Counted from the first letter of the stretch, positions 1 to 5,014 are shown. The stretch is DNA of 7,176 nucleotides from Candidatus Borrarchaeota archaeon (GCA_016840645.1 JAEORY010000196.1:1-7176); one strand, 5' to 3'. Notes: generated by a model not told the origin, from the letters alone. Program-made: numbers and translations.

Positions 1-180
1 TATAATAAAAACTAATATTGAAGTTAAATGAAATTCGGGAACCTGCATAGCTTCATTACTTTCAACTTTTAAACTGTAAAAAGCTACTTTTTCACTCTGG
101 TTATCATCTAATATTAGGTTGAATGAAGCGTTTTGATTTGAAGCGCGCGCGCATATCTTAAAGGTAATGTTAATGAAAAA
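1..180 (-). pseudogene. 3' part of a surface protein with PEF-CTERM-like tail, runs off left edge
   Basis: On the minus strand a frame is open for 60 codons from a TAA at 181-183 to the window edge. It reads like the end of an exported beta-rich protein: an N-I-T glycosylation-type site near the start, polar strands around FNLILDDNQSEKVAFYSLKV, then QVPEF followed by a hydrophobic stretch (LTSILVFII) cut by the edge. VPEF plus a transmembrane segment at the C-terminus is the signature of PEF-CTERM sorting signals on archaeal surface proteins; the basic end expected after it would lie outside the window. There is no ATG at the 5' end and the stop lies just upstream, so the gene has lost its N-terminal part or is out of frame with it. 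A GC palindrome sits inside the frame, encoding CARA. The PEF assignment rests on a short motif. Confidence 0.5.
142..152. repeat. GCGCGC palindrome, copy 1
   Basis: AGCGCGCGCGC, a run of alternating G and C in AT-rich DNA, lies inside the surface-protein remnant. It is one of five related sites in the left 4.1 kb. Confidence 0.6.
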
Positions 181-188
181 TTACAAAT

Positions 189-200
189 TAGCGCGCACTA
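189..200. repeat. GCGCGC palindrome, copy 2 (imperfect)
   Basis: TAGCGCGCACTA is one base from the perfect palindrome TAGCGCGCGCTA seen at 3983-3994. It lies about 40 bases from copy 1, just upstream of the surface-protein remnant. Confidence 0.55.
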
Positions 201-255
201 AACAAATGATTCTATGATATTCCTTAATATATGATAATCGCATATTGGATTTGCT

Positions 256-302
256 TATGGTAGGAATACCATATTATAAAAGTCTATAGACTACGATAGT
301 CT
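256..302. repeat. Cluster of short hairpins
   Basis: Three small dyads are packed together. TATGGTA/TACCATA (256-262 and 267-273, loop GGAA) is followed by the 12-base palindrome AGTCTATAGACT (281-292), which overlaps AGACTA/TAGTCT (288-293 and 297-302, loop CGA). The stretch 184-343 otherwise shows no convincing gene. The dyads may mark a transcript end or a protein-binding site; nothing decides between these. Confidence 0.4.
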
Positions 303-343
303 TATATTAGTTTACGACACAATCCTAACAGGTGTAGCAGTCC

Positions 344-472
344 CTAGAATTGGTAGGCCGCTCTGAAAATATTAGCGAAAGTGTGACAAGAATACTTCTG
401 TGTGTTGATCTTTGGACAATCTTTGCTATGGATGGCACAATCATATGAGTCACATTTATGATGTGGGGCCAC
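344..472 (-). CDS. Possible small Cys/His-rich protein
   Basis: A minus-strand frame starting at GTG encodes 42 residues with an unusual density of metal-ligand residues: HHKC, DC, IH, DC and SCH within the first 30 positions (C7, C12, C19, C29; H4, H5, H15, H30). The frame stays open about 15 codons further upstream but offers no ATG. No SD precedes the GTG. The spacing of Cys and His would suit a small zinc-binding protein, but I do not recognise the family, and an open frame of this length is common by chance in AT-rich DNA. A plus-strand reading of the same bases has three stops. Treat as speculative. Confidence 0.22.
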   Translation of the reverse strand: MAPHHKCDSYDCAIHSKDCPKINTQKYSCHTFANIFRAAYQF

Positions 473-541
473 TTCGCCAAAAAAGGAAAAAATGGACGAA
501 ATAATAATCCATATTTTCGATTATTAAAGGAGGTGTATTTT

Positions 542-595
542 ATGGGAAAGTCTAAAATGAATAAAAAGAAAAAAGCGAAAGAAAAACCTGCTTGA
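542..595 (+). CDS. 17-residue lysine-rich micropeptide with consensus SD
   Basis: ATG to TGA encodes MGKSKMNKKKKAKEKPA: 9 of 17 residues are lysine or arginine-like positive residues and there is no hydrophobic segment. The support is the ribosome binding site: AAAGGAGGTG at 526-535 is an almost complete complement of the 16S 3' end and lies 6 bases before the ATG. A match of that quality with correct spacing is unlikely by chance. The peptide could be a nucleic-acid-binding mini-protein or a leader peptide for the gene downstream, which is now a pseudogene. No homologue is known to me. Confidence 0.5.
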   Translation: MGKSKMNKKKKAKEKPA

Positions 596-719
596 ATATG
601 AAACGAAACTTATCTGACATGTTACACCTTTTCCTCCTAACAGAGTGGCTTACCAAAAACAATCAAACTGTAAAAAAAATTCCCAAAAATAGATCATATA
701 GATCTAATGATGATCTAGC
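596..719. other. Intergenic stretch, no gene seen
   Basis: Between the micropeptide and the bifunctional pseudogene there is no supported gene. A 44-codon frame from the ATG at 598 to 732 runs into the pseudogene in another frame and has no SD. A weak dyad AGATC/GATCT lies at 691-705. Confidence 0.3.
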
Positions 720-2057
720 ATCAAAGCTCTAATTCTTGCTGCTGGCGATGGAACAAGAATAAATTGGGTTCAGCCCAAAGCGTTGATTCCTGTCCTTGGA
801 GTACCCCTAATCGAAAGAACGTTCTCAATACTCAAGGAATTTAATATTACTGAGATCACAATCGTTACAGGTTTTAAAGCTGAACAAATTAAGGACACTC
901 TAGGAACTGTCTCTAAATTCGGAGTTCAAATAGATTACATTACTAATATGGAATATGAGACGGGAAATGGCTTATCAATTCTGAAAGCGGAGAAATTAAT
1001 TAATGATAGATTCCTTTTGTTAATGGGAGATCACCTGATAAGCAAACAAATGATTGAAAAAATCATAAAAAGCAAGGGAGACCTCGTAATCGCAGTCGAC
1101 TTTCAGCCGAGATATGTTGACACTATCGAAGCGACAAAGGTTCGTATAAAGTACAATTATCTAAAGGAGATTGGCAAAGAACTTACTCAATTTAACGCCA
1201 TAGGCACATGAGTATTTCTATGCACTGAAAAAATATTTTCCACGATAGGAAAATGCATCACACAAGGCAAAGAAGAATTTTCAGATTGCATTCAAGAATA
1301 TGCCAAACAAAATAATGTTAATACTTGTGATGTCTAAGCTTCAATTTGGTTTGATATAGACGCTAAAGATGATTGAAGAAAATGTGAAAAAACAATTTTA
1401 AAAAGTATTACAAAACACGGAGACGGATTCCTTTCAAAAAATTTGAATAGAAGCATTTCTACAAAAATCTCGAAAAGCCTTGTCAAGACAGGGATAACGC
1501 CAAATCAAATAACCTTAATGAGTACCTTTTTGGCCTTGGTCTTAACCATTTTTTTCTCAGTAGGCGATAACATCTATGTTTTGAGTGGCGGAATCGTAGC
1601 GCAAACAACATCAATCTTAGATGGATGTGATGGAGAGATAGCTCGTCTAAAAATGCTAGAATCACCTAATGGCTCATGGCTTGACGCATCTCTCCATAGA
1701 TACGCTGATGCAATGATCATATTTGGGATTAGTTACGGTTATTGGCTAACCCATAAAGACATTTTAATTTGGATCATTAGTTTTTGCACTTTAATTGGTT
1801 CGTTTATGATAAGTTATACACAAACAAGATATGTGGAGGCTTTCAAGCAAGATTATAAAAATGAGGGATACTCTTTCGGAATCGGAAGAGATGTAAGACT
1901 TTTCATAATTTTTCTAGCTGGCGTAACTAACCAAGCACTTTACTTCTTGATACTATTGGCAATTCTAACAAATCTTAAAGTATTGAATAGATTCATTAAA
2001 CACAAACAGCGCATGAACATATCGTTGACGAAAGAGAGCAAGATTAAAATCAGTTAA
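720..2057 (+). pseudogene. Bifunctional inositol-1-P cytidylyltransferase / DIPP synthase (IPCT-DIPPS) pseudogene
   Basis: A single reading frame covers both domains of the fused enzyme that makes CDP-inositol and then joins it to inositol phosphate for the solute di-myo-inositol phosphate. Residues 1-230 are a nucleotidyltransferase: IKALILAAGDGTR, PKALIPV, MGDH, IGKELTQFNAI. The last 200 are a membrane CDP-alcohol phosphotransferase with DGCDGEIAR at 1620-1646 and five or six hydrophobic stretches. Four lesions are visible without any frameshift. The expected start ATG is ATC (720); there is no ATG in the frame before the body. Stops interrupt at 1209 (TGA), 1335 (TAA) and 1374 (TGA). The last Asp of the motif DxxDGxxARx8GxxxDxxxD is His (CAT, 1695-1697). 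The Asp before T-G in the usual NAIDTG is Gly. The 3' half alone could be translated from TTG 1443 but would lack the catalytic Asp. Related fused CDP-alcohol enzymes are an alternative identity. Confidence 0.85.
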
Positions 2058-2064
2058 CTATGGG

Positions 2065-2532
2065 CTAACGAGATAAAGATAGATTGGCTTCCTCTTTCCA
2101 AACCTTATAGACGGGAATCAATTCACTGTCCACAACGCCTTCTATTGTTCTGAGTTTATTAACTATGAAGTCACGGATCTCGTTATCGGATGATGCTCTG
2201 ACCTTTGTTAACAAATCCCCTCGGGTATGTACTTCATGTACTTCTAAAACTTCAGGATTCTTAATCATCTCTTTAGATACTTGTTCAATAGAACCAGGAG
2301 TTACTGTCACTATAATATACACTAGTGAGTTGTTTCCCATTATTTCTTCATTTAAATCAATTGTAAAACGTTTGATAACACCTGTTTTCTTCAATTTTCT
2401 GACTCTTTGATGAATTGTCCCGTCAGTCACGCCGATACTCTCGGCTATTTCAACGTACGGTTTCGATGAATCTTTTTTGAGTATGCGAAGAAGTTCAATG
2501 TCTTTTTTATCTAATTTTACCTTCTTTGGAAT
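2065..2532 (-). CDS. Lrp/AsnC family transcriptional regulator
   Basis: The protein is about 155 residues, normal for the family. An N-terminal winged helix-turn-helix (VKLDKKDIELLRILKKD, then AESIGVTDGTIHQRVRKLKK) is followed by a linker strand and a RAM effector-binding and oligomerisation domain (YIIVTVTPGS, LEVHEVHTRGDLLTKVRA, TIEGVVDSELIPVYKVW). Such proteins bind DNA as dimers or octamers and sense amino acids or related metabolites. The start matters: an ATG-like start further in (GTG 2430) would delete most of the helix-turn-helix. The full domain requires initiation near 2532, where the codon is ATT, 8 bases after the SD GAGGAGG (2541-2547). No ATG, GTG or TTG exists in frame upstream before a stop. 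Either ATT is used, or the start was lost recently. The gene converges with the IPCT pseudogene, 7 bases apart. A second Lrp tail lies at 4586. Confidence 0.88.
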   Translation of the reverse strand: MPKKVKLDKKDIELLRILKKDSSKPYVEIAESIGVTDGTIHQRVRKLKKTGVIKRFTIDLNEEIMGNNSLVYIIVTVTPGSIEQVSKEMIKNPEVLEVHEVHTRGDLLTKVRASSDNEIRDFIVNKLRTIEGVVDSELIPVYKVWKEEANLSLSR

Positions 2533-2540
2533 ACGAATAG

Positions 2541-2547
2541 CCTCCTC
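2541..2547 (-). promoter_or_regulatory. Shine-Dalgarno that sets the Lrp start at ATT
   Basis: GAGGAGG on the minus strand lies 8 bases before the in-frame ATT at 2532. It is the only strong SD near the N-terminus of the Lrp frame and argues for initiation there rather than at the internal GTG. Confidence 0.55.
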
Positions 2548-2714
2548 ACACGTTTTTGTCTTAATCTCTCTGTTTCTATCTTTTCTCTTTAATTTTCACA
2601 TTTGAATGTTTATTTACTAATTCTTTGATTTTAAGTTCTATTATAATTCGTCTCTTGTCGAAAAGATATGCCTTTTTTTATCAGACGTGCCTTAATTCAT
2701 ATTAAGAGTATTCG

Positions 2715-2743
2715 TCATATTTATTTAATCATAAAAATATGAT
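2715..2743. promoter_or_regulatory. AT-rich operator-like dyad between divergent genes
   Basis: The intergenic stretch 2548-2813 is very AT-rich. TCATATTT (2715-2722) and AAATATGA (2735-2742) form an 8-base inverted repeat with a 12-base gap, overlapped by ATCATA/TATGAT (2728-2743). Lrp-type regulators bind AT-rich imperfect palindromes, and the lrp gene is the left neighbour, so self-regulation is a reasonable inference, not shown. Confidence 0.35.
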
Positions 2744-2780
2744 AATCCTACTAAATACATATATTTATTAAGATATAAAT

Positions 2781-2812
2781 ATTATATAGTAGATATTAAT
2801 AAGATAATCTTA
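2781..2812 (+). promoter_or_regulatory. TATA-like box and start-site palindrome of the 54-residue protein gene
   Basis: ATTATATAG (2781-2789) is centred about 28 bases before the ATG at 2814, the spacing expected for a leaderless archaeal transcript. There is no SD. TAAGATAATCTTA (2800-2812) is a 13-base palindrome immediately before the ATG, placed where a repressor would block initiation. Confidence 0.45.
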
Positions 2813-2813
2813 T

Positions 2814-2978
2814 ATGTCGTATAACGTGATGAAAGTAGTGAAGTTAAGAGTAGATGAAAAAGAGGAAACTGATGACGAACTTAGTCTTTTTGATTTAATC
2901 TTTCTAAGTGTTAGTGCAGTAATCATTATAGTAATAATATTTTACAGGAGAATTGATAGAAAGAATGTATCTGAATAG
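2814..2978 (+). CDS. Small single-pass membrane protein (54 aa)
   Basis: ATG to TAG encodes 54 residues. The first half is charged (KLRVDEKEETDDE, residues 10-22). Residues 25-43 are one transmembrane helix (LFDLIFLSVSAVIIIVIIFY), and the end is basic (RRIDRKN). By the positive-inside rule the C-terminus is probably cytoplasmic. No family is recognised. The clear charge/hydrophobic partition, the well-placed TATA-like box and the following co-directional gene 62 bases on support a real gene. It may form an operon with the Tyr/Pro-repeat protein. Confidence 0.55.
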   Translation: MSYNVMKVVKLRVDEKEETDDELSLFDLIFLSVSAVIIIVIIFYRRIDRKNVSE

Positions 2979-3040
2979 ATTCTTCATCAAATCAGATAAT
3001 TTCGCTTGGGATAACAAGGGTGGAAAGAGATGAAAATTTA

Positions 3041-3385
3041 ATGGCTTTATGTCTTCCAGGAGGCACTAGCTATCCAGCTTATCCGCAGGTAACATACCAA
3101 ACTTATCCACAAGTAACATACCCAAGTTATCCACAAGTAACATACCCAAGTTATCCACAAGTAACATACCCTGCTTATCAACAACCATATCCAATGACCT
3201 ACTTTGAACTAGGTGTGTACAGAGTACATTACAAGATAGCGAACCTAAATGGTACCCAACAACAATTCAATATGGATCTTCAAGCCTATAATGAAAACGA
3301 TGCATTTCAAAAAGCGCTTCACTATTTACCATCATTCTCTCAAATAACAAAGATAAGACTCCAAGTCACACATCCGCATCTATAA
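3041..3385 (+). CDS. Tyr/Pro octapeptide-repeat protein with a small C-terminal domain
   Basis: ATG 3041 gives 114 residues; it has an SD-like GAGATGA (3027-3033) 7 bases upstream. An in-frame GTG at 3020 would add 7 residues. After MALCLPGGTSYPA the protein has four copies of an 8-residue unit YPQVTYPS (residues 14-45), then QQPYPMTYFELG. The last 60 residues look globular: strand YRVHYKIANL, strand FNMDLQAY, helix ENDAFQKALHYL, strand KIRLQV. That beta-beta-alpha-beta order occurs in small domains such as ribosomal LX, but I claim no homology. The low-complexity Y/P part suggests a flexible, multivalent or surface-binding segment. No signal peptide or membrane helix is seen. It follows the 54-residue membrane protein on the same strand. 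Function unknown. Confidence 0.65.
   Translation: MALCLPGGTSYPAYPQVTYQTYPQVTYPSYPQVTYPSYPQVTYPAYQQPYPMTYFELGVYRVHYKIANLNGTQQQFNMDLQAYNENDAFQKALHYLPSFSQITKIRLQVTHPHL
3080..3175 (+). repeat. Four tandem 24-base coding repeats
   Basis: Units start at 3080, 3104, 3128 and 3152. Units 2 and 3 are identical and unit 4 differs only in the last codons; unit 1 carries third-position changes. The register is exactly eight codons, so the repeat number can change without breaking the frame. Near-identity at silent sites points to recent duplication or gene conversion. Confidence 0.9.
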
Positions 3386-3388
3386 AAT

Positions 3389-3502
3389 ATGCTAAACAAA
3401 TTGCCATACACTAGAAAGACAACTACATCCATAATACATAAACCCAGAATTGTCCCGAGAAGAAAGATTAAAATTTGTAGTACGTGTAGCGCGCGCGCTT
3501 AG
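3389..3502 (+). CDS. Possible 37-residue basic protein ending in the GC palindrome
   Basis: ATG begins 3 bases after the stop of the repeat protein, an operon-like junction, and the frame ends TAG at 3500. The product is strongly basic (TRKTTTS, HKPRIVPRRKIKI) and ends in ICSTCSARA, where the CxxC is followed by residues coded by the GC palindrome. It could be half of a zinc ribbon cut short by the palindrome. There is no SD, and it overlaps the opposite-strand membrane ORF, so at most one of the two is likely real in the overlap. Confidence 0.3.
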   Translation: MLNKLPYTRKTTTSIIHKPRIVPRRKIKICSTCSARA

Positions 3503-3607
3503 TCTTTCTGGATTTTTCTTTATGTGATAAAATGCGACCATATCCGTTATAGATACAACAACACTGACAATAATAACTAACTTTACGAAGAGACTTAGAC
3601 TTATCAT
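3392..3607 (-). CDS. Small membrane ORF with an unlikely C-terminal half
   Basis: ATG 3607 opens a 71-codon frame. Residues 4-26 form a hydrophobic helix (LSLFVKLVIIVSVVVSITDMV), followed by FYHIKKNPERL, a plausible end for a 36-40 residue single-pass protein. From there the frame crosses the GC palindrome (coding SARA) and continues in Ser/Asn/Cys-rich sequence unlike a folded or membrane protein. An AGGT 6-9 bases upstream is a weak SD. I infer that the N-terminal part may be a real small membrane protein whose original end was altered by the palindrome. It resembles the 54-residue protein only in layout (helix then FY and basic residues). Confidence 0.35.
   Translation of the reverse strand: MISLSLFVKLVIIVSVVVSITDMVAFYHIKKNPERLSARATRTTNFNLSSRDNSGFMYYGCSCLSSVWQFV
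3487..3501. repeat. GCGCGC palindrome, copy 3 (perfect)
   Basis: AGCGCGCGCGCT (3488-3499) is a perfect 12-base palindrome. It lies within both overlapping small ORFs and supplies the end of the plus-strand one (AGC GCG CGC GCT TAG). Confidence 0.65.
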
Positions 3608-3721
3608 TTTACTCTACCTGCAATCCTTTCCTTAATACCATATTTTCAAAAAAGGGATAAATGAAGTTTCTTTTTGTCAATTAATGGTTATTTTCTTTAT
3701 CGCTTTCTTACCAATCTGAGT

Positions 3722-3889
3722 TTATCTTTCAACTGTGAAAGCGATTTTTACATGTGCCTTATAATTTGCAATCTTATTGTCTGCTACATCAGCTTTGAAT
3801 TTTCGTGTAACATTTTTGATATTTCCAGCATAAAGCCAATTAGAGTGAAATTCAGACTCCATCTCTTTCCAGACGTCATCGATCTGAAT
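3722..3889 (-). pseudogene. Dodecin-like remnant
   Basis: A minus-strand frame of 55 codons is preceded directly by a stop (TAA 3890-3892) and ends at TAA 3722. Its last 35 residues (NIKNVTRKFKADVADNKI, then ANYKAHVKIAFTVER) match the C-terminal half of dodecins, small flavin-binding dodecamers of about 65-70 residues, where the pattern is RNI-x-V, a strand, NKI-x-Y, KVKIAFxVE. The N-terminal third (IDDVWKEMESEFHSNWLYAG) does not show the usual strand and SWEDAV-type helix and no ATG stands at the expected place. An ATG at 3862 with a weak GGAAAG would give 46 residues, too short for the fold. I call it a 5'-degraded gene; a divergent short paralogue is possible. Confidence 0.5.
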
Positions 3890-3982
3890 TTATCTCAACT
3901 AGCTAGGAAACATGTAATATTGTGATGGTTTGTCCCTGATTAAGTTACATTATCATGACTAGTTTTGAATAATTTAGGTTTC

Positions 3983-3994
3983 TAGCGCGCGCTA
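3983..3994. repeat. GCGCGC palindrome, copy 4 (perfect)
   Basis: TAGCGCGCGCTA is a perfect 12-base palindrome. It is followed by TTAAGGAGTC (3995-4004), which reappears inverted as GACTCCTAA at 4080-4088 beside copy 5, so copies 4 and 5 look like ends of one unit of about 105 bases. Confidence 0.65.
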
Positions 3995-4067
3995 TTAAGG
4001 AGTCCATTTTGAAAGGTAGCACCCTATTACTGAGAAATAATGTATACCCTCTGATTTGCTTAAACGT

Positions 4068-4080
4068 CAGCGCACGCTAG
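4068..4080. repeat. GCGCGC palindrome, copy 5 (imperfect)
   Basis: CAGCGCACGCTAG is a degenerate form of the same motif, directly followed by ACTCCTAA, the inverted partner of the sequence next to copy 4. Confidence 0.5.
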
Positions 4081-4125
4081 ACTCCTAATATGCGATAGAA
4101 CACATTTAGAATCTAACCGTATGAA

Positions 4126-4542
4126 TTAATAATTTATTTTACAATGTATTAGTAATTTTATCGTTTCATTTGATATATTTTTTAGTGTATGGAATCTTCC
4201 GATGCCGGAAGGATAAACAGAATAGAACATATCATCTTTTTTGTAATTATTTTGTATTACCTTATTATCAGTATATAGGAACATGTATAGAAGTGTAAAT
4301 TCACCGTCACCAGTCCCGTCAAAGTAACCAAGATGGTTAACTTTCTCCCATACAAGATTTGGATGATCTCTCAATCTGAATTTTCCCAATATTTTTTCGT
4401 CCATTCCTGAAGCCGTATCCTTTCCAGGTAACAGTATGATCTCCCAACTTTCTTCAGATAGTAGTTTTTTCCAACCGTATGGTCTCCCCTCATAACCTTC
4501 TTTTGACAACATTTCTTCGGTTTCCCCGCGAGACAAAAGCAT
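4126..4542 (-). CDS. Hypothetical protein (138 aa)
   Basis: I do not recognise this gene. ATG 4542 gives 138 residues; an in-frame ATG at 4512 would give 128. GGGGAG directly abuts the first ATG, too close for a normal SD, so the start is uncertain. The product is rich in Trp, Tyr, Phe and Gly: EGRPYGWKKLL, ESWEIILLPGKD, LGYFDGTGDGEFTLLYMF, DMFYSVYPSGIGRF, then a C-terminal strand-like TIKLLIHCKINY. It reads as a soluble alpha/beta or all-beta domain with no signal peptide or membrane helix. The frame has normal amino-acid composition, which supports a present or recent gene. It lies downstream of the Lrp-tail remnant on the same strand, 44 bases away, and may itself be part of a larger decayed gene. 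Confidence 0.5.
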   Translation of the reverse strand: MLLSRGETEEMLSKEGYEGRPYGWKKLLSEESWEIILLPGKDTASGMDEKILGKFRLRDHPNLVWEKVNHLGYFDGTGDGEFTLLYMFLYTDNKVIQNNYKKDDMFYSVYPSGIGRFHTLKNISNETIKLLIHCKINY

Positions 4543-4570
4543 CTCCCCTGTACGACCCTGTAGTTCACGA

Positions 4571-4588
4571 TGAGATTATTGAATCTCA
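4571..4588 (-). repeat. 7-base perfect hairpin over a stop codon
   Basis: TGAGATT-ATTG-AATCTCA has a perfect 7-base stem and 4-base loop. It contains the TGA stop of the Lrp-tail frame and lies 29 bases before the 138-residue ORF. There is no T-run after it, so an operator or processing site fits better than an intrinsic terminator. Confidence 0.4.
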
Positions 4589-4753
4589 GGTTTGAAAAAC
4601 AAGATTATTTTCTTCCTTCCATGTTTTGTAGACTGGGATTAATTCAGTATCTTTTATTCCATTAACTTTTCTTATGAACCGAGTGCCTATTATAATTGCT
4701 ATCTTGTATGTTAATATAACAACTACCATTGAGAATAATCCTCCTATGATCAT
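4586..4753 (-). pseudogene. Tail of a second Lrp/AsnC gene fused to a hydrophobic segment
   Basis: The frame from ATG 4753 to TGA 4586 encodes 55 residues. Residues 27-50 (FIRKVNGIKDTELIPVYKTW and KEE) align with the last part of the intact Lrp regulator of this window, FIVNKLRTIEGVVDSELIPVYKVWKEE, clearly the C-terminal strand of a RAM domain. Residues 1-24 (MIIGGLFSMVVVILTYK, IAIIIG) are hydrophobic and look like a membrane helix, not Lrp. DNA identity to the intact gene is low, so this is an old paralogue and not a recent duplication. AGGAGG at 4740-4745 precedes an internal ATG (4729) by 10 bases, so expression of a chimeric mini-protein cannot be excluded. I infer a deletion that joined an unrelated 5' end to an Lrp 3' end. 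Confidence 0.6.
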
Positions 4754-4857
4754 CGAAACATAAAGATTGAAAAGATACTAAAGCTAGAAAAAAACGTCTC
4801 AAAATCATCTAAAACATATAGTTTAGATATAAACATAGGTTGATGCATATACCCAAA

Positions 4858-4868
4858 TTTTTTATATC
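4858..4868 (+). promoter_or_regulatory. TATA-like box of the integrase operon
   Basis: TTTTTTATATC is followed about 25 bases on by GTTGAAGGGG. A transcript starting near 4890 would carry the SD-like GAAGGGG (4892-4898) before the TTG start at 4910. Confidence 0.5.
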
Positions 4869-4909
4869 TAATTTGAGCATAGTTTTTGGTTGAAGGGGTT
4901 TGTTGTAGT

Positions 4910-5014
4910 TTGAGTGTTGAAGGTGTAGAAAGAAAGAAAGTTTGTGGATATTGTGAAATTGGTGATCATGCTTCGTGTATTGGTAAGAAATGTGAATGTG
5001 AATGTCATAAATGA
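4910..5014 (+). CDS. 34-residue Cys/His-rich protein, translationally coupled to the integrase
   Basis: The frame ends TGA at 5012-5014, overlapping the integrase ATG as ATGA, a hallmark of coupled translation; the integrase has no SD of its own. The product has a dense ligand pattern: VCGYCEIGDHASC then CECECH, that is CxxC, H, C, C, CxC, CH (C12, C15, H20, C23, C28, C30, C32, H33), enough to bind one or two zinc ions. The start is TTG 4910 (SD-like GAAGGGG 11 bases upstream) or TTG 4886. I do not recognise a family. Position suggests a partner or regulator of the recombinase, for example a DNA-binding or directionality factor; this is inference from the overlap alone. Confidence 0.65.
   Translation: MSVEGVERKKVCGYCEIGDHASCIGKKCECECHK

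Larger units (their letters stand above)
3890..4125. other. Intergenic stretch with a palindrome pair
   Basis: No gene is supported here. A 23-codon frame (TTG 4009 to TAG 4080) has a good SD, AAGGAG at 3997-4002, 6 bases upstream, but nothing in its product is recognisable and it ends inside palindrome copy 5. Confidence 0.3.

Noticed and set aside
598..732. 44-codon plus-strand frame
   Set aside because: No SD, no recognisable product, overlaps the start of the pseudogene.
1209..1376. Stop-codon recoding (TGA as Gly or another residue) in the IPCT-DIPPS gene
   Set aside because: The first TGA does fall where Gly is expected, but one stop is TAA, the start codon is also gone and a catalytic Asp is changed; decay explains all of it. 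Other frames here use TGA as a stop.
1483..1665. Minus-strand frame of 60 codons
   Set aside because: It is antisense to the conserved CDP-alcohol phosphotransferase motif; Leu/Arg-rich product with no family.
2165..2410. Plus-strand frame of 81 codons
   Set aside because: Shadow of the Lrp gene on the other strand.
3080..3175. CRISPR-like array
   Set aside because: The repeats are directly adjacent without spacers and are in coding register.
3674..3925. Plus-strand frame of 83 codons
   Set aside because: Antisense to the dodecin-like remnant; TTG start without SD and Phe/Cys/Ile-rich nonsense-like product.
4371..4568. Minus-strand frame of 65 codons
   Set aside because: Shifted frame of the 138-residue ORF; composition is less protein-like.
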